DNA of 64,000 nucleotides from an uncultured Caryophanales bacterium (GTDB taxonomy: Bacteria > Bacillota_I > Bacilli_A > RFN20 > CAG-449). The translations under genes and the position numbers were made by a program. The notes under the pieces were generated by a model. It had not been told where the DNA came from. It searched no databases and worked only from the letters and a program-made list of their open reading frames with translations. Location of the stretch: NCBI GenBank assembly GCA_945873815.1, contig CAMCEE010000002.1:1-64000 (forward strand). The letters run 5' to 3'. Below are positions 27,201 through 37,389 of the stretch, in pieces (within the stretch, counting starts at the first letter, position 1; each line of letters begins with the position of its first letter).

Positions 27201-30200
27201 AGCTATTTCGTCTCTCAATTTGGATAGTAATACAATTGCAGATTTTGAACCACTAACGGAAATGACTACACTAAGAATGCTTAATGTAAGTAATATGAAG
27301 AAAAATGATTCTATTTCTCTTGCGCTTGATGCAAGCAGCAAATATGCTTGGGCTTTAGTTATTGCAAATAATAAGAATTTATCTAATATTACTTATAAAT
27401 TAGGCTCTTCAACATATACAATTACCGCTTCGTTAGTTGAACAAGCTATCGCAAAGGCTATGAAAGATGTATATATGATTAACCGCGTATATAAGACATT
27501 ATATTTGCCTACGGTTTACTATTATGGTGGAGTAACGTATGAACTTGAATGGTTTAATGATTCTAATGCAAACATTATTTTACAAAAGCCAGATGGAAAC
27601 CATAATTATCAATTATATGAGATTAAAAACCCATTTATTGATAAGGCATTAACTCTTCGTGTACAAGCTAAAAATGGTTCAAATTATTATGCTATTACTA
27701 GAACATTTAATATTACGATTGAAAAAGAACCAGGTACAGAAGCAATTCTATATTATAACAAACAATATATTGATTTGCTTGAGAAAGATATATCAACTGG
27801 TAAACTAAAATTCATTGAAGATGAGAGCTTATTGAGTGCAATCTTTGAAAAATTTAATACGATTACTGAAGGATCATATGATGGAAAAGATGAGAAAAAC
27901 CTTGTTTCATTAGATGATTGGAATTCCTTTGATGAAGTTAATATTGATTTCTCATATAAGAATATTACCTCATTAAAAGGTATTGAATGCTTAAATATGG
28001 TTGGGCATACTTTTACCCTTGATTTATCTGGAAATAAAATTGATGATTTATCGCCTTTAATCTTAATAAAAGATAAAATTAAATCGCTCAAATTAGGTGG
28101 ATATAATTACGATATCGCAACTCTTGTTGGTGATGATGAACGTGGAAGAATTACTAAACTTGAAGTATTGGATGTATCTAATTGCTATCAAATTGATGAA
28201 TATCTTCCAGAATTATATGAACTATATATACATAATCCAGTTGTTAAGATTTATATAGAAACTAGTTATGATACTGATAGCAATGCTTATTGGAATCCAT
28301 ATGAGGAATTGCTTCCTATTTATCTATCAGAAATTCCTAGCGTTTTAACATTTGGAATGGTTAATCAATCATATTATATTTACGATATGATTAGTGGTGA
28401 TACTACGAAAAATTCATATACATTTAATTTCTATGGATACGACTATGATTTCTATTTAGATTCTTCTTCATCGAAACTTTATTATCCAACTAGTGTAAGT
28501 GCATATAATAATTTTAAACTTAGAAATGATAATGAATTATATCTTGCTTCTATTCCTCCACAAAGTGGATCATATGGATTTGATTTATATTTATCTGCAA
28601 GCGATACTCATGGAGAAATCAGTTGTAATACATTAATACAATTAAACTATCTTGGAATTGAACAACGTATTGTAGTACATAATTCAAAGGGAGTGAATTT
28701 TGCTGATTATTCTTCTAGTGCTGTTTTACTTAAGCACCTTATTGCTTCTCCAGAAGTAAGAGTGATAGTTTTAACGAGATTAAATGATAATGGTTTCCGC
28801 ATGTTCTCATCTGATGACTACCGATATAAAGATGGGTCGTTAAATGATTATCTTTCTTTTGATGCTAGTTTAAATGCAACTTCACTCTCGGTTTGCCGAT
28901 ATTATTTAAAAGATGATGTATATCATATTTCTACGAATGTTCTAGCAAATATTACTCCAGGCGAGATTACTATTAATGGACCTAGTGATCATGAAAGTAA
29001 AACATTATTATATGGATTAAGATATCTTCCAAAAGTTACTAGAGTTACGATTAACCGTGATTTTGCATTTGGAGATGGAGCTGATTTAGTCAATCTTACA
29101 AGTCTAGTTGTTAAATATGGTTCAATCGATATGACAAAACTAAGATATCAATTAAAAATCACAACAATGTCCTTTACTGAATGTTTCTATTTTAATTCCA
29201 ATGCTGAGGTAGTAAAAAAATATTTACCAGATTTGGTATCATTTACATACTCTTACCAATGGACTAAAGATAAGAAAATTTGCTTCTTAGATGATTATCG
29301 TTGGACGAAAGGATTGATTGATGAAAATGGTAAGTCTAAAATAACTGTATTCAATGTTTATAAATCGATTGAAAATAGTAGTAAGCGCGGAATTATTGTT
29401 AAGAACGTAGAATATATTAAAGATTTATATCTTGCAAGTTTGAAAAATCAAAATAATGATAAAAATAAATTGTCATTTAAGATTGGTAGTCCTTCGAAAA
29501 ACGAAGATTCATCATATTTCTTCTCAGTAGATGCTTTAGGCAATATGGGTGTTAGTACATCTAAAAACCCGGATTCTTTTGATATGATGTGGGAGGAATC
29601 TTCGGAAGCAATCAATTCTGCTTTTGATACAAAAGATAACATCAATCTAGATAATATCGTAAATAATAATATGATTAATGGATTGGGTTTAAGAGTAGAT
29701 GGAACAACCTATGTATCTTTAGCTTCAACTGATTCTAGGAGAACAAAGATTACAACTTCTAATTATATTACTGTCCCTTCTTCTTCTGGTAAAGAACTAT
29801 ATGGTCTGGTTTATGGAAATAATTCAACGATTCACAATAGTTATCCAATTACATGGAAGTATATTTATAATCCTTCGGGATCATATTCTTCATCTAATCT
29901 ATGGTCGTTAACGAATAATACACTTCAAGGTGATTTAAATACTTCATCCTTGTCATCCTATTTTACTATAACTTTAGAATCTGAAGTGTATAAGATTGTT
30001 CCAAAATCATCCGCGAATGGGTATTTATTCTTGTTTGGTATCTTGAATAATAAATATTTATATGGTTACGATTTCGTCGTCAATAGTGGAGATAATTTAT
30101 TTACTAGTCTTCCTGATGTAACATTAAGAGAATATCTTTTCTCTTTATCAAAATCGAATCCAAAAACAGCGATTAACGCTACTAGCGCAATCTCGAAAAA

Positions 30201-33195
30201 GACTGTGATGAATAATATCTTTAATAATTCTTTCTCGAATAGTTACACATATCTAGCTGAAGATACATCGAATTATATTCTTTCAGTTGACGGAACATTC
30301 ACTTTATTGAATTCTATTGTTAATCCATCAAATCCTTCAAAATCATTTGCTGCTTCTATAACCACAGTTAAACTAAATAGTCAAAAAATGACTAGTATTG
30401 ATGGACTTATTACCGATGGAACAAACTATTTATCAGCACTATCAGTTTTATCTTTAGAAAATACTGATTTGAGGTTAAGTAATCATATCTCAAAAATTGA
30501 TACATTATCTGATGTTAATTTAAAGAAATCTAATTCGATTACTCCAGATGATTTAAAATGTCTTCCTGTGGGAATTTCTAAATTGAACATTTATCGTACT
30601 AGATGTTTATATAATATTGATACTGTTTCTCAGTTAATTAGAATCTGCGACAAACAAGAAAAGTCTATCACCTTAGGATGGCACCTTGCTTCAGAGACGG
30701 CTGTGACTTTAGATAATCTTACTAAACTTAAAACCATTATTGATAGTATTAATGATGATACATATTCTGATCTTGCATTAAATGGTGGAACGAAGGAATA
30801 CACAGAATATAAGATAAGTTCATTTGCTTATAGCGTATATTCAGTAAAAACAGTAAGTAGTGATAAGATTAATGCTTCTATAACTTTAGATGCAAGTGCT
30901 ATCAATGCTCAATTTGGGACTAGTTTATTTGTTTATGCAAATTACAAACCATCCGAAGTTATGCAAGGAACTAAGAATTATATCGGTAATGCGAAAAAAG
31001 AGATTTCCGAGTTTGATGCTGATCTTATTTGTTATCTTGTTAATATTGGATATTTAAACCTCAATTCTTCAACAAATGAATTTTATATTCCATCAATTAA
31101 GTCTATTAGACCAAATGGCATAGCTCAATATTTAGCAATTCGTTCATTTAAAGGATTTAAGACAAGTACTGTCACCAATAAAGATAACAGAAAATCGATT
31201 AGGTTATATCTTGAGAATCAAACAGATAAATATAAGGATAATTATATTGAATTCGTTTTAGCGGATTCTCTGGATGCTTCAGTTTTACCAAACTTTGAAT
31301 ATACGGCTGATAATGGATTATTAAATGCAAATTCTCCTTCTTATGTTAGAGAACTAACGTATCCTGTCTTATCAAACGAGGTATTTAATGTTAATAATGT
31401 TCCTCTTAATGGATTACCTTCATATCTTTATTATAGTAATTCAACAAAGGTATATACTATTAAATTACCAACAGGAATTTATCTAGAAGGAACATTATAT
31501 CCTATTTCATATACTATCACGGAATCGGAAGGTAATACCTCTGTTAATAATGGTTTATCTTATAATTCAGAAACAGGAATTCTATCTATTAATACGAATG
31601 AACTTCCAGATGGATTAGAAGCAGCAAACTACATAATTAATATTAAAACAGAGTTATCTAATGGGTCGAATTTTTTCTCAACATTTGATATATCAAAAGG
31701 TGATGAGACATATAGTCACGTCATTCAAAATTATCAAGGATATATTGAAGTATCACCAATCGAAGGCTTCAATGGTGATGCTTCATACAAATATGCAATT
31801 CTTGATAGTGATAATAATCCAATTCATAAAACTAGAGACACATATTATGTTTATAAAGAAAATGAAGTAATCACTCTTTATAGTAATAATGAAGGAGATT
31901 ATACTTTATCGAATGCTTCAGGAAATGTTAAAACTCACGTTGTTAGTGCAAGTGAAGTTTTCGATAGTACTTCTTTCCTAGTTTGTGTATTGCAAGGATT
32001 AAGTGTTAATAAGACTACTGGAGAACATTTCCCAGATGATAGAACTATGGTTGATGGAACAACATCAATTAATCTATATCCTAAAGAAAATGAAGAATTC
32101 TTATATAAATATGAACCATATTTTGTATTTGACGTTGAAGATGGGGAAGAATTTAGGGATGGTATTATCATTCCAAATATCTTAAGATTATCCGTTGAAA
32201 GATTCCTTCTTCTATATACGTGGAATGCAGGGGATTCACTAGGAGGAAGTACTTTCCAAGGAATTCAAATTTTTGCAAATATTAATGAATTCTCATGTCC
32301 ACATCTTTCGGTAATGGGATCTATTGAACCTTTAAGATATTTACATCTTGTAAACTTCTCATTTAAGAATACATACCAAAATACATTGACGAGAATATTT
32401 GATTTTACTCCACTTATTGAAGGATCGAAGGAAACGCTTAGAAACTTCACTTATGGTTATAATTTAGGGGTTATTCATACTGATTTATCATTCTTGTTAG
32501 CATTCCCAAATCTAGAAAAGGTATATACAAACTATAATAAATCAAATGGTGATATAAAAGATGTTGCATGGTTCTATAATATGTCTCATACAAAAGAATC
32601 TATTTATGAATTATATCAAAATCCAAATTTTGTTGGTTTCTATGTTAATTCGGGTTTTAATTCTTACATTGAAGAATCAGTAAAAGAGGGTGATTATTGT
32701 AAGATTAATCCAATGCAAGATACAAAGGATGCATTCACGCTTTATAAAAATTATTCTCCACTTGCAAACGTCGAATTCATCGATGGATATGCACTCAATA
32801 TTTCATCTAGTGCATATGCGCTAAACGGAAATTATGCAACTACATTTGTCTCAGCTTCAATTAATAATAATGGTGAATTGTCGTTAATTGAATACATTCC
32901 AGGTCAACAAAATGTGACAATAGAAGGATATGTACTTGATAACAACATTACTATTAATGGAATAACTTATTATAGCAATCAGATTTTATCGAAAGATGAC
33001 GCGTTAATCATTGTTGGGTCATTAGAATACTATAATGCGAATAAGAGTGGCGAAGTTACATTAACTTGCAAGATTAAAATATCAGTTTCAGATGTAACGA
33101 ATATTGATAGATTATTCTATTCGTCCATCATTGCTAGAATCAAGATTAGAGAATTATATTTTGATAAAGCATTAACATTATATTTATGTAAATAG
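24220..33195 (+). CDS. Giant exported leucine-rich-repeat/Ig-like surface protein (2991 aa)
   Basis: After AGGAGA-AAGT, ATG starts a signal segment (LLATLLTAVGVTFAIIANQ). About residues 190-250 hold a beta-helix-like segment (GIDLNGHNLTLNNN). Ig-like strands recur near 410 and 1096 (LYLPTVYYYGGVTYELEW). Residues about 725-800 contain a doubled motif (YFILIDGKYQKTNDLSLGV / YYVFSNGRYIEANDLSID). A canonical EF-hand loop DCNGDSIINFDE is at 863-874. An SDS22/internalin-like LRR block follows at about 909-1024 (LKYLDLSNNNIADLSSI), with weaker LRR-like blocks near 1248, 1594, 2046 and 2684. No LPxTG, no C-terminal membrane segment. Such LRR proteins bind other proteins or glycans; the partner is unknown. 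Confidence 0.82.
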   Translation: MQNNPFKKIIILVISLLATLLTAVGVTFAIIANQNVNRTHQIDIESTNVTFIYNNKTYFDEIGTDNINLDKGVPSDVKLKIEIVGTKKFMVNYRVDFDLEINEQNREKSEMLAKAIEVYVLEDGHYKSIGDLNDFSNYFYSSQMITNYSKEVFLRFIYSKETSTSYDNLAKEGNIRIVTRANAETMDNAEYIYIDESNDFKEALLSNNNVTIVLINDITLNEDLTVSNRIGIDLNGHNLTLNNNINISYTQDSFDETKRGLIDSQGTGNLLGTGKITVSTNESYLVSKNISNLRYSISNVNSHLSDLSLTIKSRLKDIEGTYHYPGEDLTYILKDLEYYISYFGLTSEEGVISYNDGILKILDSENINITTTYSYSLRLSGAYIDGNIQLYGNSLEQIALDIKNSIPDTISSTILLKTYDQYRNVYIDWSVQDGLDNNLMNNNGIYLPNGKAFMETIDSLEDTDILFTMKLVKGINHYVYSFKKTGELISIEDKGNLLIDSQPLALNSNTIYSGYSLSNETLNKYGVKKVEIIFPSNEEPYKYLSITPDNRIIVDALEQNYRKEGTLNVKLTFNDNRTFVKEVHFLLLGDNSYVTEYDILYRLEKAFKDNMYTRGEGREFLVPGSLSPQSSNESKEIFVQYTFDNSIKDAISALTKYSLVSEYEDQISYYLKDGANYVFIRNLNNLTYVYKKVVSPTFGNEYFILIDGKYQKTNDLSLGVNYYSRHTALFEYQEANPTDNSKTYYVFSNGRYIEANDLSIDRTYYERIAVEKDIYRKDICIEILFNKISFVNNKDVNVHAVLYTLDSEGNIHYVDDVPGINVSGDEWKKMEYDFSFTIKGIIQNNENGILDHNLYSFLLACFDCNGDSIINFDESELTWDEIIQNAINNGYSSLIGTVTDSKAPDYNNKYLKFENMNITSIKGIEYFQNIEGLSLENTSISNISYLESLKRLKYLDLSNNNIADLSSISLMDDIITLDLSFNHISDIEPLRYLKAISSLNLDSNTIADFEPLTEMTTLRMLNVSNMKKNDSISLALDASSKYAWALVIANNKNLSNITYKLGSSTYTITASLVEQAIAKAMKDVYMINRVYKTLYLPTVYYYGGVTYELEWFNDSNANIILQKPDGNHNYQLYEIKNPFIDKALTLRVQAKNGSNYYAITRTFNITIEKEPGTEAILYYNKQYIDLLEKDISTGKLKFIEDESLLSAIFEKFNTITEGSYDGKDEKNLVSLDDWNSFDEVNIDFSYKNITSLKGIECLNMVGHTFTLDLSGNKIDDLSPLILIKDKIKSLKLGGYNYDIATLVGDDERGRITKLEVLDVSNCYQIDEYLPELYELYIHNPVVKIYIETSYDTDSNAYWNPYEELLPIYLSEIPSVLTFGMVNQSYYIYDMISGDTTKNSYTFNFYGYDYDFYLDSSSSKLYYPTSVSAYNNFKLRNDNELYLASIPPQSGSYGFDLYLSASDTHGEISCNTLIQLNYLGIEQRIVVHNSKGVNFADYSSSAVLLKHLIASPEVRVIVLTRLNDNGFRMFSSDDYRYKDGSLNDYLSFDASLNATSLSVCRYYLKDDVYHISTNVLANITPGEITINGPSDHESKTLLYGLRYLPKVTRVTINRDFAFGDGADLVNLTSLVVKYGSIDMTKLRYQLKITTMSFTECFYFNSNAEVVKKYLPDLVSFTYSYQWTKDKKICFLDDYRWTKGLIDENGKSKITVFNVYKSIENSSKRGIIVKNVEYIKDLYLASLKNQNNDKNKLSFKIGSPSKNEDSSYFFSVDALGNMGVSTSKNPDSFDMMWEESSEAINSAFDTKDNINLDNIVNNNMINGLGLRVDGTTYVSLASTDSRRTKITTSNYITVPSSSGKELYGLVYGNNSTIHNSYPITWKYIYNPSGSYSSSNLWSLTNNTLQGDLNTSSLSSYFTITLESEVYKIVPKSSANGYLFLFGILNNKYLYGYDFVVNSGDNLFTSLPDVTLREYLFSLSKSNPKTAINATSAISKKTVMNNIFNNSFSNSYTYLAEDTSNYILSVDGTFTLLNSIVNPSNPSKSFAASITTVKLNSQKMTSIDGLITDGTNYLSALSVLSLENTDLRLSNHISKIDTLSDVNLKKSNSITPDDLKCLPVGISKLNIYRTRCLYNIDTVSQLIRICDKQEKSITLGWHLASETAVTLDNLTKLKTIIDSINDDTYSDLALNGGTKEYTEYKISSFAYSVYSVKTVSSDKINASITLDASAINAQFGTSLFVYANYKPSEVMQGTKNYIGNAKKEISEFDADLICYLVNIGYLNLNSSTNEFYIPSIKSIRPNGIAQYLAIRSFKGFKTSTVTNKDNRKSIRLYLENQTDKYKDNYIEFVLADSLDASVLPNFEYTADNGLLNANSPSYVRELTYPVLSNEVFNVNNVPLNGLPSYLYYSNSTKVYTIKLPTGIYLEGTLYPISYTITESEGNTSVNNGLSYNSETGILSINTNELPDGLEAANYIINIKTELSNGSNFFSTFDISKGDETYSHVIQNYQGYIEVSPIEGFNGDASYKYAILDSDNNPIHKTRDTYYVYKENEVITLYSNNEGDYTLSNASGNVKTHVVSASEVFDSTSFLVCVLQGLSVNKTTGEHFPDDRTMVDGTTSINLYPKENEEFLYKYEPYFVFDVEDGEEFRDGIIIPNILRLSVERFLLLYTWNAGDSLGGSTFQGIQIFANINEFSCPHLSVMGSIEPLRYLHLVNFSFKNTYQNTLTRIFDFTPLIEGSKETLRNFTYGYNLGVIHTDLSFLLAFPNLEKVYTNYNKSNGDIKDVAWFYNMSHTKESIYELYQNPNFVGFYVNSGFNSYIEESVKEGDYCKINPMQDTKDAFTLYKNYSPLANVEFIDGYALNISSSAYALNGNYATTFVSASINNNGELSLIEYIPGQQNVTIEGYVLDNNITINGITYYSNQILSKDDALIIVGSLEYYNANKSGEVTLTCKIKISVSDVTNIDRLFYSSIIARIKIRELYFDKALTLYLCK

Positions 33196-33209
33196 AAGGG
33201 AAAGGAAAT

Positions 33210-36200
33210 ATGAAGAAGAAAACATTAATAGCAGTCTTATTAAGTTTCATTGGGGTATTATTACTCTCCTTTTCTATTGCCGTAGTTTATGCTTATAGTG
33301 CTTCTTTAACATACAATTACGATGTTAAAGCAAACTCTATTGATTTGACTTATACAAATGATTTAAATGTCTCAAGTTCCAATAAAAATATCACGATTAC
33401 TAAATTTGATGTTATAATCGAATCGAATGATCAAAATCCTATTTCTGGACAAGAATATAATACTAAGAAAAATAATATTTTTGTTTATACAGGATTACCT
33501 GCAGGAAATTCTACATATTCACTAAGTGCTAATTCAATAATCAAACGAGTTCTTCCTCGACAAATAAAGAAAAATGATATTCTTTATGATTTTGATAATA
33601 GATATGTTGGAGATGAAAATGAATTAAGAAAACAAACATTTAACAAATTCTTTAATGCGATGTTTATTCATTTAAGCATAGAGACTAATTATACAAACAC
33701 AATATATGCGATTGACGATATTGTCATATCGAAGAATCTTTTGATCAATAATCCTGTTTCATTTGATATGAATGGATATTCACTTACAATTAATGAGGAT
33801 GCAAAATTTGAGATCAAGCATCCTTTTAGAGGAAGTTTTTATCTTGATGTGGATAGTATTACTAATGGAACAAATTTCTATTTAACCTGTGTTAATGCAA
33901 ATTATGATTATGATAATACAGTGTTTGAAAATAGTCACATTATTTTGAAGAACGATGAATTTGATAAGGAGAATGATTTATTAGATTATCTTGCTTCATT
34001 AGTTCCAGAAAAAGTCTATAGCGATATAATGCTTCCAACATATTATGAACCTTACGATATGCATGTAAAATATGAAATTAGTTATAATTCTAATGCTTAT
34101 GAAGATTTTTCTATGAAATTCTCACGTTCTGAAGCAAACCAAAATGCGACATTAAAGATAATATGCAATAACTCATCAAGGGAGATTCCACTTGTTATCT
34201 ACGGAACAAATAAAGCTTCATTTGTTAATGCTCTTACAAACGAGATTATCACACAATATCAACCTTCGAATAATAATTTGGATTTATATAGCGTTATCGA
34301 TTATGTTTATAAGCAAGGTTTTATTGGTTTATCTTCATTTAATATTCGCTTAAATGCTAAGGAAATAGAAATGTTAACTGATCTTAGACTTAATGGAGAA
34401 AGCGTTAATAATATAACGATTACATTTAATAATAATAAAATGTATAATGGTAACGAAGAAATAACATCCTTAACTTTTAACAAAGGATTTGTAAATATCT
34501 ACGATACAGTTGAATTGAATATTGAAGGAACGATTATCGAATTAGATATTCTTTCATCGACATTAGAAGAAACGCTTATCTTTTTACAAAGTAAACTAAG
34601 TACATTTACGACGGATTTAGAATATCCATTATTATATATAAAGGATAATGGTATCTATTTAGGAACAAATAAAATATCGAATACAAAATTAGGATTAAAT
34701 TCTATTCGTTATGATGTCATTGATGGAGAAACAGGGTTAAGTGTTCTTAACGAATTCTTCATCGTAAATAAGGATCCGTCACTTAATGCTATTTCTTTAA
34801 GTGCGGTTTCAGTGAAGAATATTTTAGAAAATGTATATTTGGCTTACTATCAAGAGGATGAAGAATTATTCCGTCTTAAAATTCAAAATGCTAGTCCTGA
34901 TAGTGGAAGTGAAGATATTACCTTTACATCGAATAATCCATTTGATGGAATCTTTGAAAATACGGATATCAACTGGCTAGAAGGAACTTCATTTAATATC
35001 ATTGATAATAGTAATTTTGCTTCTCATTATGCAGGCATCACAATTGAAGCAATAAATGGTATTCCATATAGTGATTCTGTTATTTCAACATATAGTGTAT
35101 ACGGTACAGAATATAATGTAAATCTATCAAAGATTATTTCCATCGTTCCAAAAACTGAGGATATGATTACGATTGAAGATAAATCGTATTATAAGGAATA
35201 TACGTTTATTTCTAGTATCGATTATGTTCCAATAGTAGATACTGTGATTACATTTAAGTGCGTTGCGATAGATTCGACTACGCATATTGCTTCGGTCACA
35301 CAAGAATATGATGTTGTCGTTCCAGGAATATATAAATGTAGCGATGAGGCAAGTAACAAAAACGGTGCTTCTCCATGTGTTTTTGCAAATAGAGAATTCT
35401 ATTCTATGACAATAGAATTACTTCAAGATACGTATTTAAATAAGAATTTATATACTATATCTTTACAAAATAGTAAAACTTATATCCTTTCATATGCATC
35501 AACAAGAACTGGAGAATTAGATTATACAAAATGCTCAAAGAAGCCTTCTTCAGCGATAAGTGTAAAGGGCATTGAATTCTTCAGTGAGATTTCTAAACTT
35601 AACTTGAGCTCATATGCGATTAACGATCTTACCTCACTTAAATATTACGATTCTATGAATCTAACTGAACTTGATTTGCATAATTGTTCATTGACAAATA
35701 GCATTTTGTTTGATAATGAAGGGAACGGGTATTTAAAAGGATTGTATTTAAATAAGCTTGATTTATCTTACAATTCTATTTCTAATCTAAACAATTTGCT
35801 TTTTAGAGGTATTACCAATTTAAATATTTCAAATCAAACAAATCTCAGTGATATCGAAGGATTGTCATCACTTCATAATTTAGTGAACTTGGATGCTTCA
35901 AATAATAACATTTATCGTTTTGAACCATTAAAAGAGATTAATACATTAAAAAACATTTATCTTTACAATAATAAAATGGGAACATTTTATGGTTCAACAG
36001 GATTAATTAATATTCCAGTATACGTTTGGATGATAAAAACTAATGGCGTAAAAATTTATTGTTTGAATAATAGTGATTATCTATCTTTGTCCGATACTGA
36101 ACTGATTTCAACTATCAATAATAATAAGATCTCATCTGAAGCAGTTGAAGGAGCGGTATCTTTAAATGCCTTCGCACTCCCAAAAGTATACGATACGATA

Positions 36201-36449
36201 AATGAGATTAATGCCATCATTAGCGATATCAATTCATTGAATATTTATACTTTTGTTGAAACATCTGGATCAACTATGGTTCCTTCTAATAAAATTAAAT
36301 TGTATAGATTCAGTGAAGGAAATAAGATATATGACGAAACGTCAATAAAAGGAGATTACTATTTCCTTATTGCAGCATTAGATGAATCATCAAATATTAT
36401 TGCATTAAGAGAGTTTAAAGTGTCTCTTGCAGGAGGAATTGCGCTATGA
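33210..36449 (+). CDS. Exported leucine-rich-repeat surface protein (1079 aa), paralogue of the giant neighbour
   Basis: Begins 14 nt after the previous stop, with AAGGGAAAGGAAAT before the ATG. Signal MKKKTLIAVLLSFIGVLLLS then VVYAYSASLTYNYDVKANSI, again an alanine-aromatic boundary followed by a beta strand. Near residue 170 it repeats the neighbour's motif (ISKNLLINNPVSFDMNGYSL), and near 270 the Ig-like motif (YSDIMLPTYYEPYDMHVKY). LRRs occupy about 788-935 (LNKLDLSYNSISNLNNLL, LVNLDASNNNIYRFEPL). So it keeps the same plan with one LRR block instead of several. No cell-wall anchor seen. The final ATGA overlaps the next gene, implying coupled translation. Confidence 0.82.
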   Translation: MKKKTLIAVLLSFIGVLLLSFSIAVVYAYSASLTYNYDVKANSIDLTYTNDLNVSSSNKNITITKFDVIIESNDQNPISGQEYNTKKNNIFVYTGLPAGNSTYSLSANSIIKRVLPRQIKKNDILYDFDNRYVGDENELRKQTFNKFFNAMFIHLSIETNYTNTIYAIDDIVISKNLLINNPVSFDMNGYSLTINEDAKFEIKHPFRGSFYLDVDSITNGTNFYLTCVNANYDYDNTVFENSHIILKNDEFDKENDLLDYLASLVPEKVYSDIMLPTYYEPYDMHVKYEISYNSNAYEDFSMKFSRSEANQNATLKIICNNSSREIPLVIYGTNKASFVNALTNEIITQYQPSNNNLDLYSVIDYVYKQGFIGLSSFNIRLNAKEIEMLTDLRLNGESVNNITITFNNNKMYNGNEEITSLTFNKGFVNIYDTVELNIEGTIIELDILSSTLEETLIFLQSKLSTFTTDLEYPLLYIKDNGIYLGTNKISNTKLGLNSIRYDVIDGETGLSVLNEFFIVNKDPSLNAISLSAVSVKNILENVYLAYYQEDEELFRLKIQNASPDSGSEDITFTSNNPFDGIFENTDINWLEGTSFNIIDNSNFASHYAGITIEAINGIPYSDSVISTYSVYGTEYNVNLSKIISIVPKTEDMITIEDKSYYKEYTFISSIDYVPIVDTVITFKCVAIDSTTHIASVTQEYDVVVPGIYKCSDEASNKNGASPCVFANREFYSMTIELLQDTYLNKNLYTISLQNSKTYILSYASTRTGELDYTKCSKKPSSAISVKGIEFFSEISKLNLSSYAINDLTSLKYYDSMNLTELDLHNCSLTNSILFDNEGNGYLKGLYLNKLDLSYNSISNLNNLLFRGITNLNISNQTNLSDIEGLSSLHNLVNLDASNNNIYRFEPLKEINTLKNIYLYNNKMGTFYGSTGLINIPVYVWMIKTNGVKIYCLNNSDYLSLSDTELISTINNNKISSEAVEGAVSLNAFALPKVYDTINEINAIISDINSLNIYTFVETSGSTMVPSNKIKLYRFSEGNKIYDETSIKGDYYFLIAALDESSNIIALREFKVSLAGGIAL

Positions 36450-37363
36450 AAAAAATCAATTTAAAGATTGTAGCAATTGCTCTTACCGCATTTACTGAAG
36501 TTGCACTTATTCTTACACCAATATTTGCATGGTTCACGATTCGTCCAAAGAATGCTACTATTAGCATAAGCGGTGATTCGGTAGTATCTGTTTCACCATA
36601 TGTTTTTAAATATAAGAAATCAACAACTGAACAAGGTGATATCCTTCAAGAAGGATACCCTGTTAAATTTGATAAAGATTTAATCGGAGAAAAAGCAATC
36701 TCTAACCTCGATGTTAGTTCTTATGTTGAATTCTGTTTTGTAATTAAAAATGAAAGCGAGAATGCAACGAGAATTAAATTACGTTTTTCCGATTTTTCCT
36801 CTTACTTATTCTCATTGTATGATTTTTCTGGGACGGATGAAGCACTCAATACTTCGATTAAGAATAATGCGATGAAATATAATGCTAAACTCACATTAAT
36901 GATTAAGAATATGTATTATTATAGTGATAATATCATTAATGAAACTACATATTTAAAAGAGAAAGTTTCCGATGAATATTATAATGCGATTGAAACTACT
37001 AATGAATTATATCTATGGAGATATGGATATGGTGATTATTTGATTAAAAATGAAAATGAAGTAATAATTCCTAAAGGAGAAAGTATATCATTATTCTTTA
37101 CACTCGATACAATTCATAGTAATGAGTCGGTAGATGAATATCGTCAATGGGTCCAAGGTGATTATTGCCAGAATTATATTGCGAATAATCATTATGGAAA
37201 ATTATATTCTCAATTAACTGAAAGCGAGAAAACAAAAATCACTTCTTATTTAAATAAGGTGGTTGTAGGTGAAATTTCCACTATTTCTAAAGACAATCCA
37301 AATAGTAGTATTACAATAGATTATATTGAAATAATCGCAGAAGAAGTGAAAATTACTGCTTAA
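36446..37363 (+). CDS. Exported protein with TasA/camelysin-like N-terminus (last gene of surface cluster)
   Basis: A 305-aa protein whose ATG overlaps the previous stop by 4 nt. The hydrophobic signal ends ALILTPIFAWFTIRPKNATI, giving the same A-W-F-T sign as the first gene of the cluster, and a beta-rich body follows (VEFCFVIKNESENATRIKLRF; a pattern like those in TasA/CalY domains where late strands carry a conserved K.....T/R). No other domain recognised. A pair of small AWFT proteins bracketing two LRR proteins suggests a shared export or assembly route, but no dedicated signal peptidase lies in the window. Confidence 0.7.
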   Translation: MKKINLKIVAIALTAFTEVALILTPIFAWFTIRPKNATISISGDSVVSVSPYVFKYKKSTTEQGDILQEGYPVKFDKDLIGEKAISNLDVSSYVEFCFVIKNESENATRIKLRFSDFSSYLFSLYDFSGTDEALNTSIKNNAMKYNAKLTLMIKNMYYYSDNIINETTYLKEKVSDEYYNAIETTNELYLWRYGYGDYLIKNENEVIIPKGESISLFFTLDTIHSNESVDEYRQWVQGDYCQNYIANNHYGKLYSQLTESEKTKITSYLNKVVVGEISTISKDNPNSSITIDYIEIIAEEVKITA

Positions 37364-37389
37364 TGATAAAAAGAGAAAAAAGGGCAAAT

